The notes: generated by a model from the sequence alone, not told the origin. Positions 1 through 10,738 are shown, counted from the first letter of the stretch. The stretch: 64,000 bases of DNA from Geminicoccaceae bacterium (GCA_025999455.1 AP024683.1:2978451-3042450); one strand, 5' to 3'. Numbers and translations: made by a program.

Positions 1-1341
1 GGCACCCTCGTCGCGGTCAAAGGCAGCCCCGGGGCGGTGCTCGAGCGCTGCACCCGGGTCCGCGAGGGTGCCGCACTCCTCCCGGTCGATGCCGAGCGTC
101 GCCGGCGGATCCTCGCCATGAACGAATCGATGGCGGCGGAGGGGCTGCGGGTGCTGGGCTTCGCGATCGCCGAGCGGGCCGGTGACGGTGTCGACGCGAT
201 CGACGAGCTCGTTTGGCTCGGGCTCGTGGGCCTCGCCGATCCGCTCCGGCCCGGCATGAAAGAGCTGATCCGGACCTTCCACGCGGCCGGCATCCGCACG
301 GTCATGATCACCGGCGATCAGAGTGCCACGGCCTGGGCGATCGCCCGGGAGCTCGAGCTCGCGGGCGACGGCGAGATCGAGATCCTCGACAGCACCCACC
401 TCGACCGGCTGGAGCCGGCCATGCTCGAGGCCCTGGCAGCTCGGGTCCACGTCTTCGCCCGGGTCAACCCCTCGCACAAGCTCGCGATCGTCCGCGCCCT
501 GCAGCGCAAGGGCCTGGTCGTCGCGATGACCGGGGACGGGGTCAACGACGGTCCGGCGCTGAAGGCCGCCGACGTCGGCGTGGCGATGGGCAAGGGCGGC
601 ACCGAGGTCGCCCGCGAGATCGCCGACATCGTGCTCGCCGACGACGAGCTTTCGACCATGGCGACGGCGATCGCCGAGGGCCGCACCACCTACGCGAACA
701 TCAAGAAGACGGTGCACTATCTCTTGTCGACCAACCTCTCCGAGATCGCCGGGACGGCGGCCGGGGTGGCGCTCGGTGTCGCCGGGATCGTGAGCCCGAT
801 CCAGCTCTTGTGGCTCAACCTCGTCTCCGACGTGCTGCCGGCGCTCGCCCTCGCCCTCGAGCCCGCCGAGCCCGACGTCCTGAAACGGCCGCCGCGCGAT
901 CCGCGCCGGCCCTTCACCACGGGGCGCGAGCTCGCGAGCTGGGCCCGCGAAGGGGCGGTCATCGGCGCCGGTGCGCTCGCCGCCTGGGCCGGCGCGCGGG
1001 CGATCCACGGCCCGGCCTCGGCCGTGCCCGGGACCGTCGCGTTCCACACGCTCACGACGGCCCAGCTCCTCCACGCGCTCGCCTGCCGCAGCGAGCGCCG
1101 CAGCCTCTGGCCCGGCGCCCCGCGGCTCGCCCGCAACCCCTGGCTCGAGCTGGCCCTGCCGGCGAGCGGGGCGCTGCAGCTCGCGACGCTGCTCCTGCCG
1201 CCCTTGCGCCGACTTCTGCGGCTCGGCCCCGTGGGCCCGCTCGAGCTCGGCCTCGTGGCCGGCGGCAGCATCCTGCCACTCCTCCTCAACGACGCCCTCG
1301 AGCCGTCCGCCGCCGATCCCGGGGAAGGTGCGTCGCCATGA
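1..1341 (+). CDS. Cation-transporting P-type ATPase, C-terminal part (truncated by window edge)
   Basis: ATP-driven cation pump of the inner membrane; only the 3' part is present and the frame is open from base 1. The nucleotide-binding signature VKGSPGAVLE lies at the very start. It is followed by the HAD hinge motifs MITGD and TGDGVNDGPALKAADVGVAMG-type residues (about 535-595 in DNA coordinates), then several hydrophobic segments from about residue 240 of the visible part that match the C-terminal membrane helices. The phosphorylation site DKTGT lies upstream of the window. The layout resembles P2-type (Ca2+/Mg2+-like) pumps, but the ion cannot be read from this part. The TGA stop overlaps the start of the next gene, so the two are probably translationally coupled. 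Confidence 0.9.
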   Translation, partial: GTLVAVKGSPGAVLERCTRVREGAALLPVDAERRRRILAMNESMAAEGLRVLGFAIAERAGDGVDAIDELVWLGLVGLADPLRPGMKELIRTFHAAGIRTVMITGDQSATAWAIARELELAGDGEIEILDSTHLDRLEPAMLEALAARVHVFARVNPSHKLAIVRALQRKGLVVAMTGDGVNDGPALKAADVGVAMGKGGTEVAREIADIVLADDELSTMATAIAEGRTTYANIKKTVHYLLSTNLSEIAGTAAGVALGVAGIVSPIQLLWLNLVSDVLPALALALEPAEPDVLKRPPRDPRRPFTTGRELASWAREGAVIGAGALAAWAGARAIHGPASAVPGTVAFHTLTTAQLLHALACRSERRSLWPGAPRLARNPWLELALPASGALQLATLLLPPLRRLLRLGPVGPLELGLVAGGSILPLLLNDALEPSAADPGEGASP

Positions 1342-2522
1342 TGCGAGACTTCGTCTTCACCTCGGAATCCGTCACCGCCGGTCACCCGGACAAGCTCTGC
1401 GACCGGATCAGCGATGCGATCGTCGACCGGTTCGTGGCCCTCGACCCTTTCGCCCGGGTGGAGGCCGAATGCGCGGTCGCCACAGGCACGCTCTTCCTCG
1501 CCTGCCGCTTCGCGTCGCCCGTCCGGCTCGAGCTGCCCTCGATCGCGCGCGAGACGATCGCCCGGGTGGGCTACGTGGGCGGGGCCTTCGATGCCGCGAC
1601 CTGTTCGATCCTGACGAGCCTCGCCGAAACCACGACGGCAGCACGGCTCGAGGTGGACGAGGCCGACCTCGACGATGCCGGGCTCGAGGCCGTCGTGGCG
1701 ACCCATCAGGTGACGGCGTTCGGCTTCGCCTGCCGGCAGACGGCCGAGCTCGTACCCTTGCCGATCGCCCTCGCCCACCGCCTGGCGCGCGGGCTCGAGC
1801 GGGCGCGCGCGGAGCTCCCCTGGCTCATGCCCGACGGCAAGGTCCAGGTCGCGGTCGAATATCGCGACCGCCGGCCGGCCCGGATCCACGCTCTCGCGAT
1901 CGTCGCGGCCCTCGACCCCGATCGACGGCCGACGCCGGCGGCGCTCGAAGAGGCCTTGCGCGCCCGGGTGGTCGAGCCGAGCTTCGCCGATGCCGAGCTC
2001 CGGCCCGATGCGAAGACCCGGCTCCTGATCAATCCCGGGGGCCCGTTCCTGGTCGGCGGGCCGGCGCGGCACGCCGGGCTCACCGGCCGCAAGACCGCGA
2101 TCGACACCTACGGCGAGTACGCCCGGCACAGCGGGGCCGCGCTTTCCGGCAAGGATCCCGGCCGGATCGACCGGATCGGCGCCTACGCCGCCCGCTGGGC
2201 CGCCAAGAACGTCGTCGCCGCCGGCCTCGCCGAGAGCTGCGAGGTCCAGCTCTCCTGGACGATCGGCCTCGCCCGGCCCGTGAGCCTCGTCGTCGAGACC
2301 TTCGGTACCGGCCGGATCGCCGAAGAGGCCATCGCCGAGCGTCTCGCCCGCGCCTTCGATTTCCGCCCGGCGGCGATCGTCCGGGCCTTCGATCTGCGTC
2401 GACTCCCGGGCCGCCGGCCGGACGGCTTCTTCGAAGCCCTCGCGGCGTACGGGCAGGTCGGGCGGGCCGACCTCGACCTTCCCTGGGAGCGGCTGGACCG
2501 GGTCGAGGCCCTGGCCGACTGA
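1338..2522 (+). CDS. Divergent S-adenosylmethionine synthetase-like protein
   Basis: 394 aa, close to the usual MetK length, which makes S-adenosylmethionine from ATP and methionine. The N-terminal GHPDKLCDRISDAIVD is a good match to the MetK substrate motif, and the C-terminal half keeps AGLTGRKTAIDTYGEYARH and SGKDP. The second MetK signature, normally GAGDQGLMFGYA, reads VATHQVTAFGFA instead (around residues 119-130), so nucleotide or metal binding may be altered. Two consecutive ATG codons are possible starts (1338 and 1341), both overlapping the ATPase stop. The ATPase linkage and the sequence drift suggest a specialised paralogue rather than the housekeeping enzyme, but this is inference. 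Confidence 0.8.
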   Translation: MMRDFVFTSESVTAGHPDKLCDRISDAIVDRFVALDPFARVEAECAVATGTLFLACRFASPVRLELPSIARETIARVGYVGGAFDAATCSILTSLAETTTAARLEVDEADLDDAGLEAVVATHQVTAFGFACRQTAELVPLPIALAHRLARGLERARAELPWLMPDGKVQVAVEYRDRRPARIHALAIVAALDPDRRPTPAALEEALRARVVEPSFADAELRPDAKTRLLINPGGPFLVGGPARHAGLTGRKTAIDTYGEYARHSGAALSGKDPGRIDRIGAYAARWAAKNVVAAGLAESCEVQLSWTIGLARPVSLVVETFGTGRIAEEAIAERLARAFDFRPAAIVRAFDLRRLPGRRPDGFFEALAAYGQVGRADLDLPWERLDRVEALAD

Positions 2523-2552
2523 GCGATCGAGGCCCCGGCCGAGCGGGCCGGG

Positions 2553-3362
2553 TCAGCCTGCGTCCTTCGATCCGCCGCCCGGGACCTCGGCCGAGGCCGC
2601 CGGTGCCGCTTCGGGAGACGGTTCGGCCTCGCCCGCCGTCTCGACCTTGCGCCGACGGGCCGGCGCCTCGCGGACCGGCTTCGCCGTGGGCCCCGCGGCC
2701 TTCGCCACCGGCTTGGCCCGGCGCACCGGCTCCTCGGCCGCCGGCTCGGGCGCCGCGGGCGCCTCTTCGCCCGGCGTCACCCGGCGGACGATCAGGTCGC
2801 TCACCGAGCGGATCACGCCCGTGACGGTGCCCAACAGATCCTTGACCGCGCCCACCGCGGCACCGCCGATCCCGCCTGCCGCCTCGAGCGCGGCGTTGGC
2901 CGCGGCCTTGGCGATCTCGGCGGTCCGCCCGCCGGCCTGCGCGGCGGCATCCAGGGCGCCGTCGATCGCCCGCTTGGCGACGGTGGCCACGTCGGTCCCG
3001 GTCCGCACCGCCGCGTCGATCGCGGCGCGCACCGCCCCACCCGCCGCCCCGGCGACGTCGCCGCCCACGTCGGCCACGCCCAGGACCGCGCCCTTGGCGG
3101 CGGCCCGCGCGGTGATCAGCAAGCCGCCCGCCTCCTGCGCCGCGGCGAGCGCCGAGCGCACCGCCTCACGCGCGATGCCGAGAGCCTCGCTCGCCGCCCG
3201 TCCGGTCGCCCGCGCGCCCTCGCGGACGCGGGTCCGCACGAGCTCGGCGATCTGGTCTTCGGTTCGCGCGACCTTGGCGAGCTCGCCCGCCACCGCGGCC
3301 TCGAGCGAAACCTCGCCCGGCGGCGGGCCGGCCTGCGCCGTCCGTTCCTCGGTTTCCTGCAT
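2553..3362 (-). CDS. Alanine-rich amphipathic protein, phasin-like
   Basis: 269 aa. Residues about 20-190 are a long Ala/Gly/Val-rich stretch with regularly spaced charged residues and helix-like periodicity, with no clear transmembrane segment. The last 70 residues are a low-complexity tail rich in Ala, Pro, Glu and Lys. This resembles phasins and other granule- or membrane-surface helical proteins, but no family signature is decisive. It lies downstream of the HMA_2 and DUF5132 genes on the same strand with a 75-bp gap. The opposite strand also has a long open frame, a common artefact at this GC content; the composition favours the minus-strand reading. Confidence 0.6.
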   Translation of the reverse strand: MQETEERTAQAGPPPGEVSLEAAVAGELAKVARTEDQIAELVRTRVREGARATGRAASEALGIAREAVRSALAAAQEAGGLLITARAAAKGAVLGVADVGGDVAGAAGGAVRAAIDAAVRTGTDVATVAKRAIDGALDAAAQAGGRTAEIAKAAANAALEAAGGIGGAAVGAVKDLLGTVTGVIRSVSDLIVRRVTPGEEAPAAPEPAAEEPVRRAKPVAKAAGPTAKPVREAPARRRKVETAGEAEPSPEAAPAASAEVPGGGSKDAG

Positions 3363-3437
3363 CGGCGTCCCCTTTCCCCTGCTCGTCTTCCCACATAGGC
3401 GGTGACGCCAGCCGCGGAAGACACGGCGGGGCGGAAT

Positions 3438-3902
3438 TCAGCGGCCGCCGCGCGCGAGGCTCGAGGCGTACCAGAGCAAGCTCAGGGCCGGGCCCGCGAG
3501 CTGGCCGCGCGCCGCCTGGACGATCGCCAGGGCGAGCAGGCCGAGGAGTGCCGCACCCCGGAGGTCGAGCTCGCCGGCCGTGGCCCGCCGCAATCCGGCA
3601 TCGACGGCCGCCGCCCGCTCGGCGAGACGATGCGGCAGCGGCACTTCGCGCGGCTCGAGCTCCTCGACCCGCACGAGCCCGCGCCCGGCCAGCTCGTCCG
3701 AGAGCCGCTCGAGCGGTCCCTCGTGGTGGATCAGGAGGCTCCCCGTGCGCGGGTTGGCCTCGACGGAGCGGATCGTCTCGATCAGCGCCAGCTCGAGGGC
3801 GACGGCGTCGAACCAGGCGCGATCGCCCCGCCGGCCGTCGACCTTGAGCCGGACCCGGCCGGGCAGCCGGTGGACGAGCCGTGCCGGCTCCGCTTCAGCC
3901 AT
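3438..3902 (-). CDS. HMA_2-type metal-binding-domain protein
   Basis: 154 aa. The N-terminal 80 residues begin with LVHRLPGRVRLKV, the hallmark of the HMA_2 domain, a ferredoxin-like fold related to heavy-metal-associated domains but without the CxxC motif. The following sequence, SVEANPRTGSLLIHHEG, fits the second beta-alpha-beta half. The C-terminus has one or two hydrophobic stretches (LLGLLALAIVQAARG). Its start overlaps the end of the DUF5132 gene by 8 bp. HMA_2 and DUF5132 proteins often accompany P-type ATPases, and one lies 2 kb to the left. A regulatory or partner role for the pump is inference. Confidence 0.75.
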   Translation of the reverse strand: MAEAEPARLVHRLPGRVRLKVDGRRGDRAWFDAVALELALIETIRSVEANPRTGSLLIHHEGPLERLSDELAGRGLVRVEELEPREVPLPHRLAERAAAVDAGLRRATAGELDLRGAALLGLLALAIVQAARGQLAGPALSLLWYASSLARGGR

Positions 3903-4206
3903 CCACCGCGGCCTCGCCGGCTCCGCTCGCGGCCGCGACGCCGGCAGCTCTCGCGGCGGCGGTCTCCTCGGCGAGTTCGGCGCGCACCTCGGCGAGCATG
4001 TCCTCCGCCACCTCGGCGAGCTCGGCCACCGTCTCGCGCGTGGTCTCCCAAGCGAGGATCGCGCTCTTGATCGCCGCCTTGGCGATCGGCCGGCCGACGC
4101 GGGCGATCGTCGGCAAGAGCACGGGTGCGAGCGCCAGCGTGGCGACCCCCACGACGAGCCCGGTCAAGAGCACCTCGCCACGACCCTCGAGCGATCCGAG
4201 CGCCAT
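3895..4206 (-). CDS. DUF5132 family protein
   Basis: 103 aa from the ATG at 4206, which has an AAAGGA ribosome-binding site seven bases upstream; a longer in-frame start exists but adds only Arg/Ser-rich sequence. The N-terminus carries a hydrophobic segment (LLTGLVVGVATLALAPVLLPTI) followed by a Gly/Arg kink and a helical, Glu/Ala-rich tail with AILAWETTRETVAELAEV. This is the pattern of DUF5132, a small membrane-associated family of unknown function. It overlaps the HMA_2 gene by 8 bp and probably forms an operon with it. Confidence 0.7.
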   Translation of the reverse strand: MALGSLEGRGEVLLTGLVVGVATLALAPVLLPTIARVGRPIAKAAIKSAILAWETTRETVAELAEVAEDMLAEVRAELAEETAAARAAGVAAASGAGEAAVDG

Positions 4207-4371
4207 TCCCGTTCCTTTCGAACTCGTTCCCGTCGAGCCCCGTTTCTTTCCGGCAACGGCCCGGCGCCGGCAGGACATGCCATGCGCGACGCGGGGGCTG
4301 CAAGGCCGTCGCCCGGCTCTATGTTCGGTGCACGGCGCCCGAGCGGTGCTCGAACGCTGGGAGACGGCATC

Positions 4372-4587
4372 ATGGCGGTCGGCGAGCAGAAACCCGAGGA
4401 GCAGGCGCGGCTCGTCGTCGAAACGTCACAGGGACGCCACGAATTCGCCTTCGAACGGGCCGAGGTCGCGACCGTGACGTCGGCCCACGTCGTCGTCCTC
4501 CTGAGCAACGCCAAGGGCGAGAAGGCCCGTGCCGTCCTGCCCAAATCGATGCTCCGCAAGGTCGCGAGCCTGAAGCTCCTCTGGTGA
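4372..4587 (+). CDS. Small hypothetical protein
   Basis: 71 aa from an ATG at 4372. The middle of the protein (LVVETSQGRHEFAFERAEV...) looks like a compact beta fold with alternating hydrophobic residues, followed by a basic segment (KARAVLPKSMLRKV). No family recognised. Its TGA overlaps the GTG start of the EcsC gene (GTGA), which supports it as a real, co-transcribed gene. The ribosome-binding site is weak (GGGAGA about ten bases upstream). Confidence 0.55.
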   Translation: MAVGEQKPEEQARLVVETSQGRHEFAFERAEVATVTSAHVVVLLSNAKGEKARAVLPKSMLRKVASLKLLW

Positions 4588-5465
4588 TCGTCCCGCTTCC
4601 CGTACCCCACGGGTCGGCCGCCACCGTGGCCTCCCTCCCACGCGAGGCTCTGGACGAGCTCGAACGCGCCTGGCTCGCGCTCGAGCGGCCGAGCTTCGCG
4701 GCCCAGCTCTCGAGCATCCTCGGCACACCCATCGACCAGGTCCTCCGCCTGTTACCGGCCCAGGTCCACGACCGGATCCGGGCGGCCGCGGACGCGGCGA
4801 TCGTGCGGGCCTACGATCTGGCGGTGCCGACACTCGACCGGGGCGAGGTTTCGAGCGGACCCGCGACGCACCGGCTCGCCGCCGCGGCGACCGGGGCGCT
4901 CGGCGGCTTCTTCGGCCTGCCGGCGCTTCTCCTCGAGCTGCCGACCACCACGCTCCTGATGCTGCGGGCGATCGCCGACGTGGCACGCGCCAACGGCGAA
5001 GATCCCGCGCGGCCGCGCACCCGGCTCGCCTGCGTCAAGGTCTTCGCGTTCGGCGGCCGGTCGCGCGCCGACGACCATGCCGAGCTCGGCTATTACGAGC
5101 TCCGCCTCGGCCTCGCCTGGCAGTTCACGAGCGTACCCGCTCTCGAGGCGGGGGCCGGCCCGGCCCTGCCCCAGCCGATCGGCCTGTTGCGGGCGATCGG
5201 CGCCCGCTTCGGCGTGGTCGTGACCGACAAAGCCGCGGCCCAGGCCGTGCCGATCCTGGGTGCGGTCGCGGGGGCGGCGGTCAACGCGCTCTTCATGGAC
5301 CATTTCCTCACCGTGGCGGACGGGCATTTCACGGTTCGCCGGCTCGAGCGCACCTACGGCCGGGCGGCGGTCGAGGCCGCCTACCGCGCGATCGGTGCCC
5401 GCCACGGCAACCCGCGCGACTTCACGCGAACGCCACGACGCAGGCGAAATAGACGAGGAGCGTGA
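4584..5465 (+). CDS. EcsC family protein
   Basis: 293 aa. From about residue 60 the sequence shows the EcsC family pattern: AATGALGGFFGLPALLLELP, TTTLLMLRAIADVARANGED, ACVKVFAFGGRS and VPILGAVAGAAVNALFMDHF. These are membrane-apposed hydrophobic stretches typical of the family, whose exact role is unclear (named for a Bacillus ABC-transporter-linked protein). The GTG start at 4584 overlaps the preceding stop. The last 44 bp overlap the 3' end of the convergent MgtE-like gene, so the basic C-terminal tail ([11 protein letters not shown]) is constrained by both frames. Confidence 0.75.
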   Translation: MIVPLPVPHGSAATVASLPREALDELERAWLALERPSFAAQLSSILGTPIDQVLRLLPAQVHDRIRAAADAAIVRAYDLAVPTLDRGEVSSGPATHRLAAAATGALGGFFGLPALLLELPTTTLLMLRAIADVARANGEDPARPRTRLACVKVFAFGGRSRADDHAELGYYELRLGLAWQFTSVPALEAGAGPALPQPIGLLRAIGARFGVVVTDKAAAQAVPILGAVAGAAVNALFMDHFLTVADGHFTVRRLERTYGRAAVEAAYRAIGARHGNPRDFTRTPRRRRNRRGA

Positions 5466-6402
5466 GGAGGTCCTGGACGACGGTCGCGACCGGCCCGGAA
5501 CCGTAGGCCGGGTCGAGGCCGATGCGGGACAGGAGCCAGGGCAAAAGGAGGCCGATGCCGGAGGCCGTGGCGCCGGCGGCCAAGAGCGCCACCGCGACCG
5601 CGACCGCGAGGCCGATGCTCGCCCCGAGCCCGAGCGCGGCCGGGATCACGGCGAGGCCCAGGATCGTGCCGAGGATGGCGCCCGTGGCGAGTTCGCCCCA
5701 GAGCACCCGACCCAGAGGCGCGTGCTCGAGCGACAGCCCGCGGACGGCCACCGCCTCGCTCTGGGTCCCGATCGCATCGGCGAGATAGACGATCGCCGGC
5801 ACGAAGAAGGCGATCGCGACCTCGGCCTCGAGCCGCTCTTCGAAGCCGGCCATGACGGCCGCCGCGACGATACTGCCGGCGAGGCCCACGAGCAGCCAGG
5901 GCAGGCGGTTCGCGACCCGGCGCACGGGCGGCAGCGCGAGCGCCCCCGTCGCGTGGTTGGCCGAATCGAGGATGCCCGCGAACCGCCGCAGATCCTCTTC
6001 GTGCTCGCGCAGGAGCACGTCGACGAGCGCGGTCGGCGGCACGACGCCCAGGAACCGCCGTTCGTCGTCGACCACCGGCACGGTGGCGAGGCGATGCTGA
6101 TGCGCCACGATCGCGACCCGCTCCTGATCGGTCTCGACGTCGACCGTGGGCGGTGGCGGGCGCATCAGCGCGCCGAGCGGCAGGTCGCGCGCCGCGGCCA
6201 AGAGCTCCGCGGTCGGCACCATGCCCAGGAGCCGGCCGCCTTCGTCGACCACCCAGACCGGGTCCAAGAGCGCGTGATGTCCGGTCGAGAGCCGGGCCAC
6301 GATCTCGGCGACCGGCTCGTCCTCGCGGCCGATCGCGACCCGCGGCTCGAGATGAGCGCGGGCGGTCTCGGCGATCGGGCTCGACCGTCCGTCCGTGGGC
6401 AT
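5422..6402 (-). CDS. mgtE: MgtE-type magnesium transporter
   Basis: 326 aa from the ATG at 6402, preceded by GGAGAA at good spacing. Residues about 15-130 form a pair of CBS domains ([19 protein letters not shown] and [17 protein letters not shown]), the Mg2+-sensing module. From about residue 160 comes the MgtE membrane domain with [39 protein letters not shown] and [16 protein letters not shown], the last two being signature pore segments. The N-terminal helical domain of full-length MgtE is missing or very short, so this is a compact variant. It imports Mg2+ through the inner membrane. Confidence 0.88.
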   Translation of the reverse strand: MPTDGRSSPIAETARAHLEPRVAIGREDEPVAEIVARLSTGHHALLDPVWVVDEGGRLLGMVPTAELLAAARDLPLGALMRPPPPTVDVETDQERVAIVAHQHRLATVPVVDDERRFLGVVPPTALVDVLLREHEEDLRRFAGILDSANHATGALALPPVRRVANRLPWLLVGLAGSIVAAAVMAGFEERLEAEVAIAFFVPAIVYLADAIGTQSEAVAVRGLSLEHAPLGRVLWGELATGAILGTILGLAVIPAALGLGASIGLAVAVAVALLAAGATASGIGLLLPWLLSRIGLDPAYGSGPVATVVQDLLTLLVYFACVVAFA

Positions 6403-6566
6403 GCTCGTTCTCCGCACCGGGCCGGCTCGGCCGGCGCCACCTGCGACCGCGGACCGCACCGGCTCGTACCGCGGCGCAGCAGAGGCTTCGCGACGCAGCA
6501 TGGCGAGCGCGTGACGGAAGTGCTATCCGACCTCTCGTTTCGGGCCATCGAAACGGGGAGACACCC

Positions 6567-8180
<1,614 letters not shown>

Positions 8181-8295
8181 ACGCCGCGCCCCCGCGAGCC
8201 GAGGCGCGCCCCCTGGACGCTCGGGCCCGCGCGGACGATCTCTCGCGCGGGCCGCATCTCTTCGTTCCGTGCGCGGCCCGAACGGAGCGCCCGGC

Positions 8296-8865
8296 ATGGT
8301 TGCGCGCCGCCTCCTGCGGACGGCGACGATCCTCTTCCTCGCGGTCGCGGCCCCGGTCGCGGCCCAGCCGCCGAGCTGGGCCGTCGATCCGGCGAAGAGC
8401 CGGCTCGGCTTCACCGCCCGCCAAGGCGCCCAGCCGATCGAGGGCGCCTTCACCCGCTGGACCGCCACGATCCGCTTCGATCCGGCCGATCTCGCGGCCT
8501 CCTCGGTCGAGGTCGTGGTCGACCTCGCGAGCGTCACGACCGGCGATCCGAACCGCGACAAGCAGGCGCAGGCGGCCGAGTTCTTCGACACCGCCCGGAC
8601 GCCGCAGGCCCGCTACCGGACCCTCGCCTTCGAGCCGAAGGGCGAGGACCTCTTCGAGGTGGCGGCCGAACTCACGCTCAAGGGGGTGACGAAGCCCTTG
8701 CGCCATCCCGTGCGGATCCGGATCGACGGGGACCGCGCCACCGCCTCGGGTGAGGTGACGCTGCGCCGGCGCGATTTCGGTTTCGGCTCGGGCGTGTTCG
8801 ACAGCGAGCAGATCCTCGGGCCCGAGATCCGGGTCCGCTTCCTCGTGGAGGCGAGCCGGTCGTGA
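8296..8865 (+). CDS. YceI family periplasmic protein (copy 1)
   Basis: 189 aa with an N-terminal signal peptide ending near AAPVAAQPP. The mature part has the YceI lipocalin-like barrel pattern: WAVDPAKSRLGFTARQG, FTRWTATIRFDPADL, and RRRDFGFGSG near the C-terminus. YceI proteins bind polyprenyl or quinone-like lipids in the periplasm. Its stop overlaps the start of the cytochrome b561 gene (GTGA), a pairing also seen for yceI-yceJ in enterobacteria, so both are probably one functional unit. A second, only distantly similar copy lies at 10,739. Confidence 0.88.
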   Translation: MVARRLLRTATILFLAVAAPVAAQPPSWAVDPAKSRLGFTARQGAQPIEGAFTRWTATIRFDPADLAASSVEVVVDLASVTTGDPNRDKQAQAAEFFDTARTPQARYRTLAFEPKGEDLFEVAAELTLKGVTKPLRHPVRIRIDGDRATASGEVTLRRRDFGFGSGVFDSEQILGPEIRVRFLVEASRS

Positions 8866-9422
8866 GCTGGCGCAGCGACCGCGAGCATTGGGGGCTCGGC
8901 ATCCGGCTCCTGCATTGGCTGACGGCGTTCCTCGTCCTCGGCCAGTGGCTCCTCGGCCTCTACATGACGAGCCTCGGGCCCGAAGCACTCGCCGAGAAAT
9001 TCGTCCTCTACCAGCGCCACAAGAGCCTGGGTCTCGTCGTCTTCGCGCTCACCCTCGTCCGGCTCGTCTGGCGGGCGAGCGAGCCCGCGCGACCCGACCT
9101 TCCGCCGACCGTGCCGGTCTGGCAGCGGCGCGCCGCTGCGGCGACCCACGCGCTCCTCTACCTCCTCCTCCTCGCCATGCCGATCACGGGGTTCCTCGCC
9201 GCAGCGGCCTCGCCGCTCGGCATCCCCACGCTCCTGTTCGGGGTGATCCCGATCCCCCACCCGATCGGCCCCGATGCCCGCCTCGAGGCACTCCTCTTGG
9301 CCGCGCACCGGACCCAGGGCTGGATCCTCGCGGCGTTGCTCGCCGTTCACACGGCTGCCGCGCTCAAGCACCATCTGATCGATCGGGACGGCGTTCTGCT
9401 GCGTATGGTGAGGGGACGGTGA
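8862..9422 (+). CDS. Cytochrome b561 family protein
   Basis: 186 aa with four hydrophobic segments. The first (GIRLLHWLTAFLVLGQWLLG) and second (YQRHKSLGLVVFALTLVRLVWR) carry the haem-ligand histidines usual for the bacterial b561 family, and further histidines occur at AAATHALLYL and LLAVHTAAALKHH. It moves electrons across or within the inner membrane, presumably via quinol. It starts at a GTG that overlaps the YceI stop by four bases. Confidence 0.88.
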   Translation: MSWRSDREHWGLGIRLLHWLTAFLVLGQWLLGLYMTSLGPEALAEKFVLYQRHKSLGLVVFALTLVRLVWRASEPARPDLPPTVPVWQRRAAAATHALLYLLLLAMPITGFLAAAASPLGIPTLLFGVIPIPHPIGPDARLEALLLAAHRTQGWILAALLAVHTAAALKHHLIDRDGVLLRMVRGR

Positions 9423-9571
9423 ACGCCACCGGCGAGACGAACCGGCACGTTACGCCGATCCTCGCGGCGTGCTAACAGCCGTGCCGGGCCGAGGAACGCC
9501 CAGGGCCGGTCGTCGGGTGTCGCCGGGAGGGAACGAGCGGTCATGACCATCATCCTGCCACGGAGCATCTC

Positions 9572-10702
9572 GTGACGCCGGCCGAACGCGGAACGCGGGC
9601 GCGCGTGGTGGCGGCCGAGCGCGTCTTGTCGGGGGGTGGCACCTGCCTCCTGCACGACGGCGGGACCGCGATCCTCGTCCACGCGGTGGAGCCTCTGGAC
9701 GAGCCCGGCCTCGCCGAGTGGCTGGCCGCGACACCACCTACCACGCTTCTTTTGACCGGGACGCGCGCCCAAGCCTTGGGGCTCGCCGTTCCGGCCGCGG
9801 CCTGTGCCGCGCTCGAGCTCGGCGCCGGCATCACCCCCGCAACGCTCGCGGCGTTGGTCGGACCCGGTTTGCCCAGCGCGCCGCGCGGCTTGCCCGAAGG
9901 CTGCACGCTCCGGCTCGGCACCCGGCTCGAAGAGGCGGCGGTCGACCTCGCCAAGCGGGCCGGCCTCATCCCGGCCGTGCTGGCCCGTTCGGCCGGATCC
10001 GAGGTGCGTGCCGACGTGAGCGTCGAGGCGGCGGCGATCCTCGCCCGCTCGCGCGACGATCTCGCCACCTTGCGGCCGCTCGTCGAGGCCCGGCTGCCGG
10101 TCGCCGCGACCGAGCACGGCCGGCTCGTCCTCTTCCGCTCGGCCTCCGGCGCCGTCGAGCACCTGGCCTTTCTCGTGGGCGATCCGGCGCGCGAGCCGGC
10201 GCCGCTCGTCCGGCTCCATTCCGAGTGCTTCACCGGCGACGTGTTCGGCTCGCTGCGCTGCGACTGCGGCGAGCAGCTCGACGGGGCGCTCGCCCGGATG
10301 GCCGAGGAGGGTGCCGGGGTCCTCGTCTATCTGCGCCAGGAGGGCCGCGGCATCGGCCTCTTGAACAAGCTCCGCGCCTACCGGCTGCAGGACCAGGGCC
10401 TCGACACGGTCGACGCCAACACGCATCTGGGCTTCTTGCCCGACGAGCGCGACTACGCCTTCGCCGCGGCGATGTTGCGCACGCTCGGGATCACCAGGCT
10501 GCGGCTCATCACGAACAACCCCGAGAAGCTCGAAGCCCTCGCCCGCCACGGGGTCGAGATCGTCGAGCGGGTGCCGTCGAGCGTCCCCGCAAACCGCCAC
10601 AATCTCTTCTATCTCGAGACCAAGGCGCGGCGCAGCGGCCACCTCTTGCGCAGCCTGGGTGCCGGGCTCGGCGGGCTGCCCGCGGGCCGCGGCACCGGCT
10701 GA
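9572..10702 (+). CDS. ribA: GTP cyclohydrolase II (RibA) with alphaproteobacterial N-terminal extension
   Basis: 376 aa. The C-terminal half (about residues 180-365) is GTP cyclohydrolase II. It has the zinc site HSECFTGDVFGSLRCDC, the active-site run YLRQEGRGIGLLNKLRAY, and LGFLPDERDYAFAAAMLRTLG. It opens GTP to the first riboflavin precursor. The N-terminal 180 residues are a divergent region without clear DHBP synthase active-site residues. The start is the GTG at 9572. It sits between two YceI genes and beside a RibD-like reductase, facing a PTPS-like gene set, so it may serve a dedicated pathway and not only riboflavin. Confidence 0.9.
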   Translation: MTPAERGTRARVVAAERVLSGGGTCLLHDGGTAILVHAVEPLDEPGLAEWLAATPPTTLLLTGTRAQALGLAVPAAACAALELGAGITPATLAALVGPGLPSAPRGLPEGCTLRLGTRLEEAAVDLAKRAGLIPAVLARSAGSEVRADVSVEAAAILARSRDDLATLRPLVEARLPVAATEHGRLVLFRSASGAVEHLAFLVGDPAREPAPLVRLHSECFTGDVFGSLRCDCGEQLDGALARMAEEGAGVLVYLRQEGRGIGLLNKLRAYRLQDQGLDTVDANTHLGFLPDERDYAFAAAMLRTLGITRLRLITNNPEKLEALARHGVEIVERVPSSVPANRHNLFYLETKARRSGHLLRSLGAGLGGLPAGRGTG

Positions 10703-10738
10703 GCGCCGTCGGTGCCGATCGCCAGGGAGGAAGGTCCC

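Noticed and set aside
9423-9571. Riboswitch upstream of ribA
   Set aside because: 149 bp with no recognisable FMN or other aptamer core.
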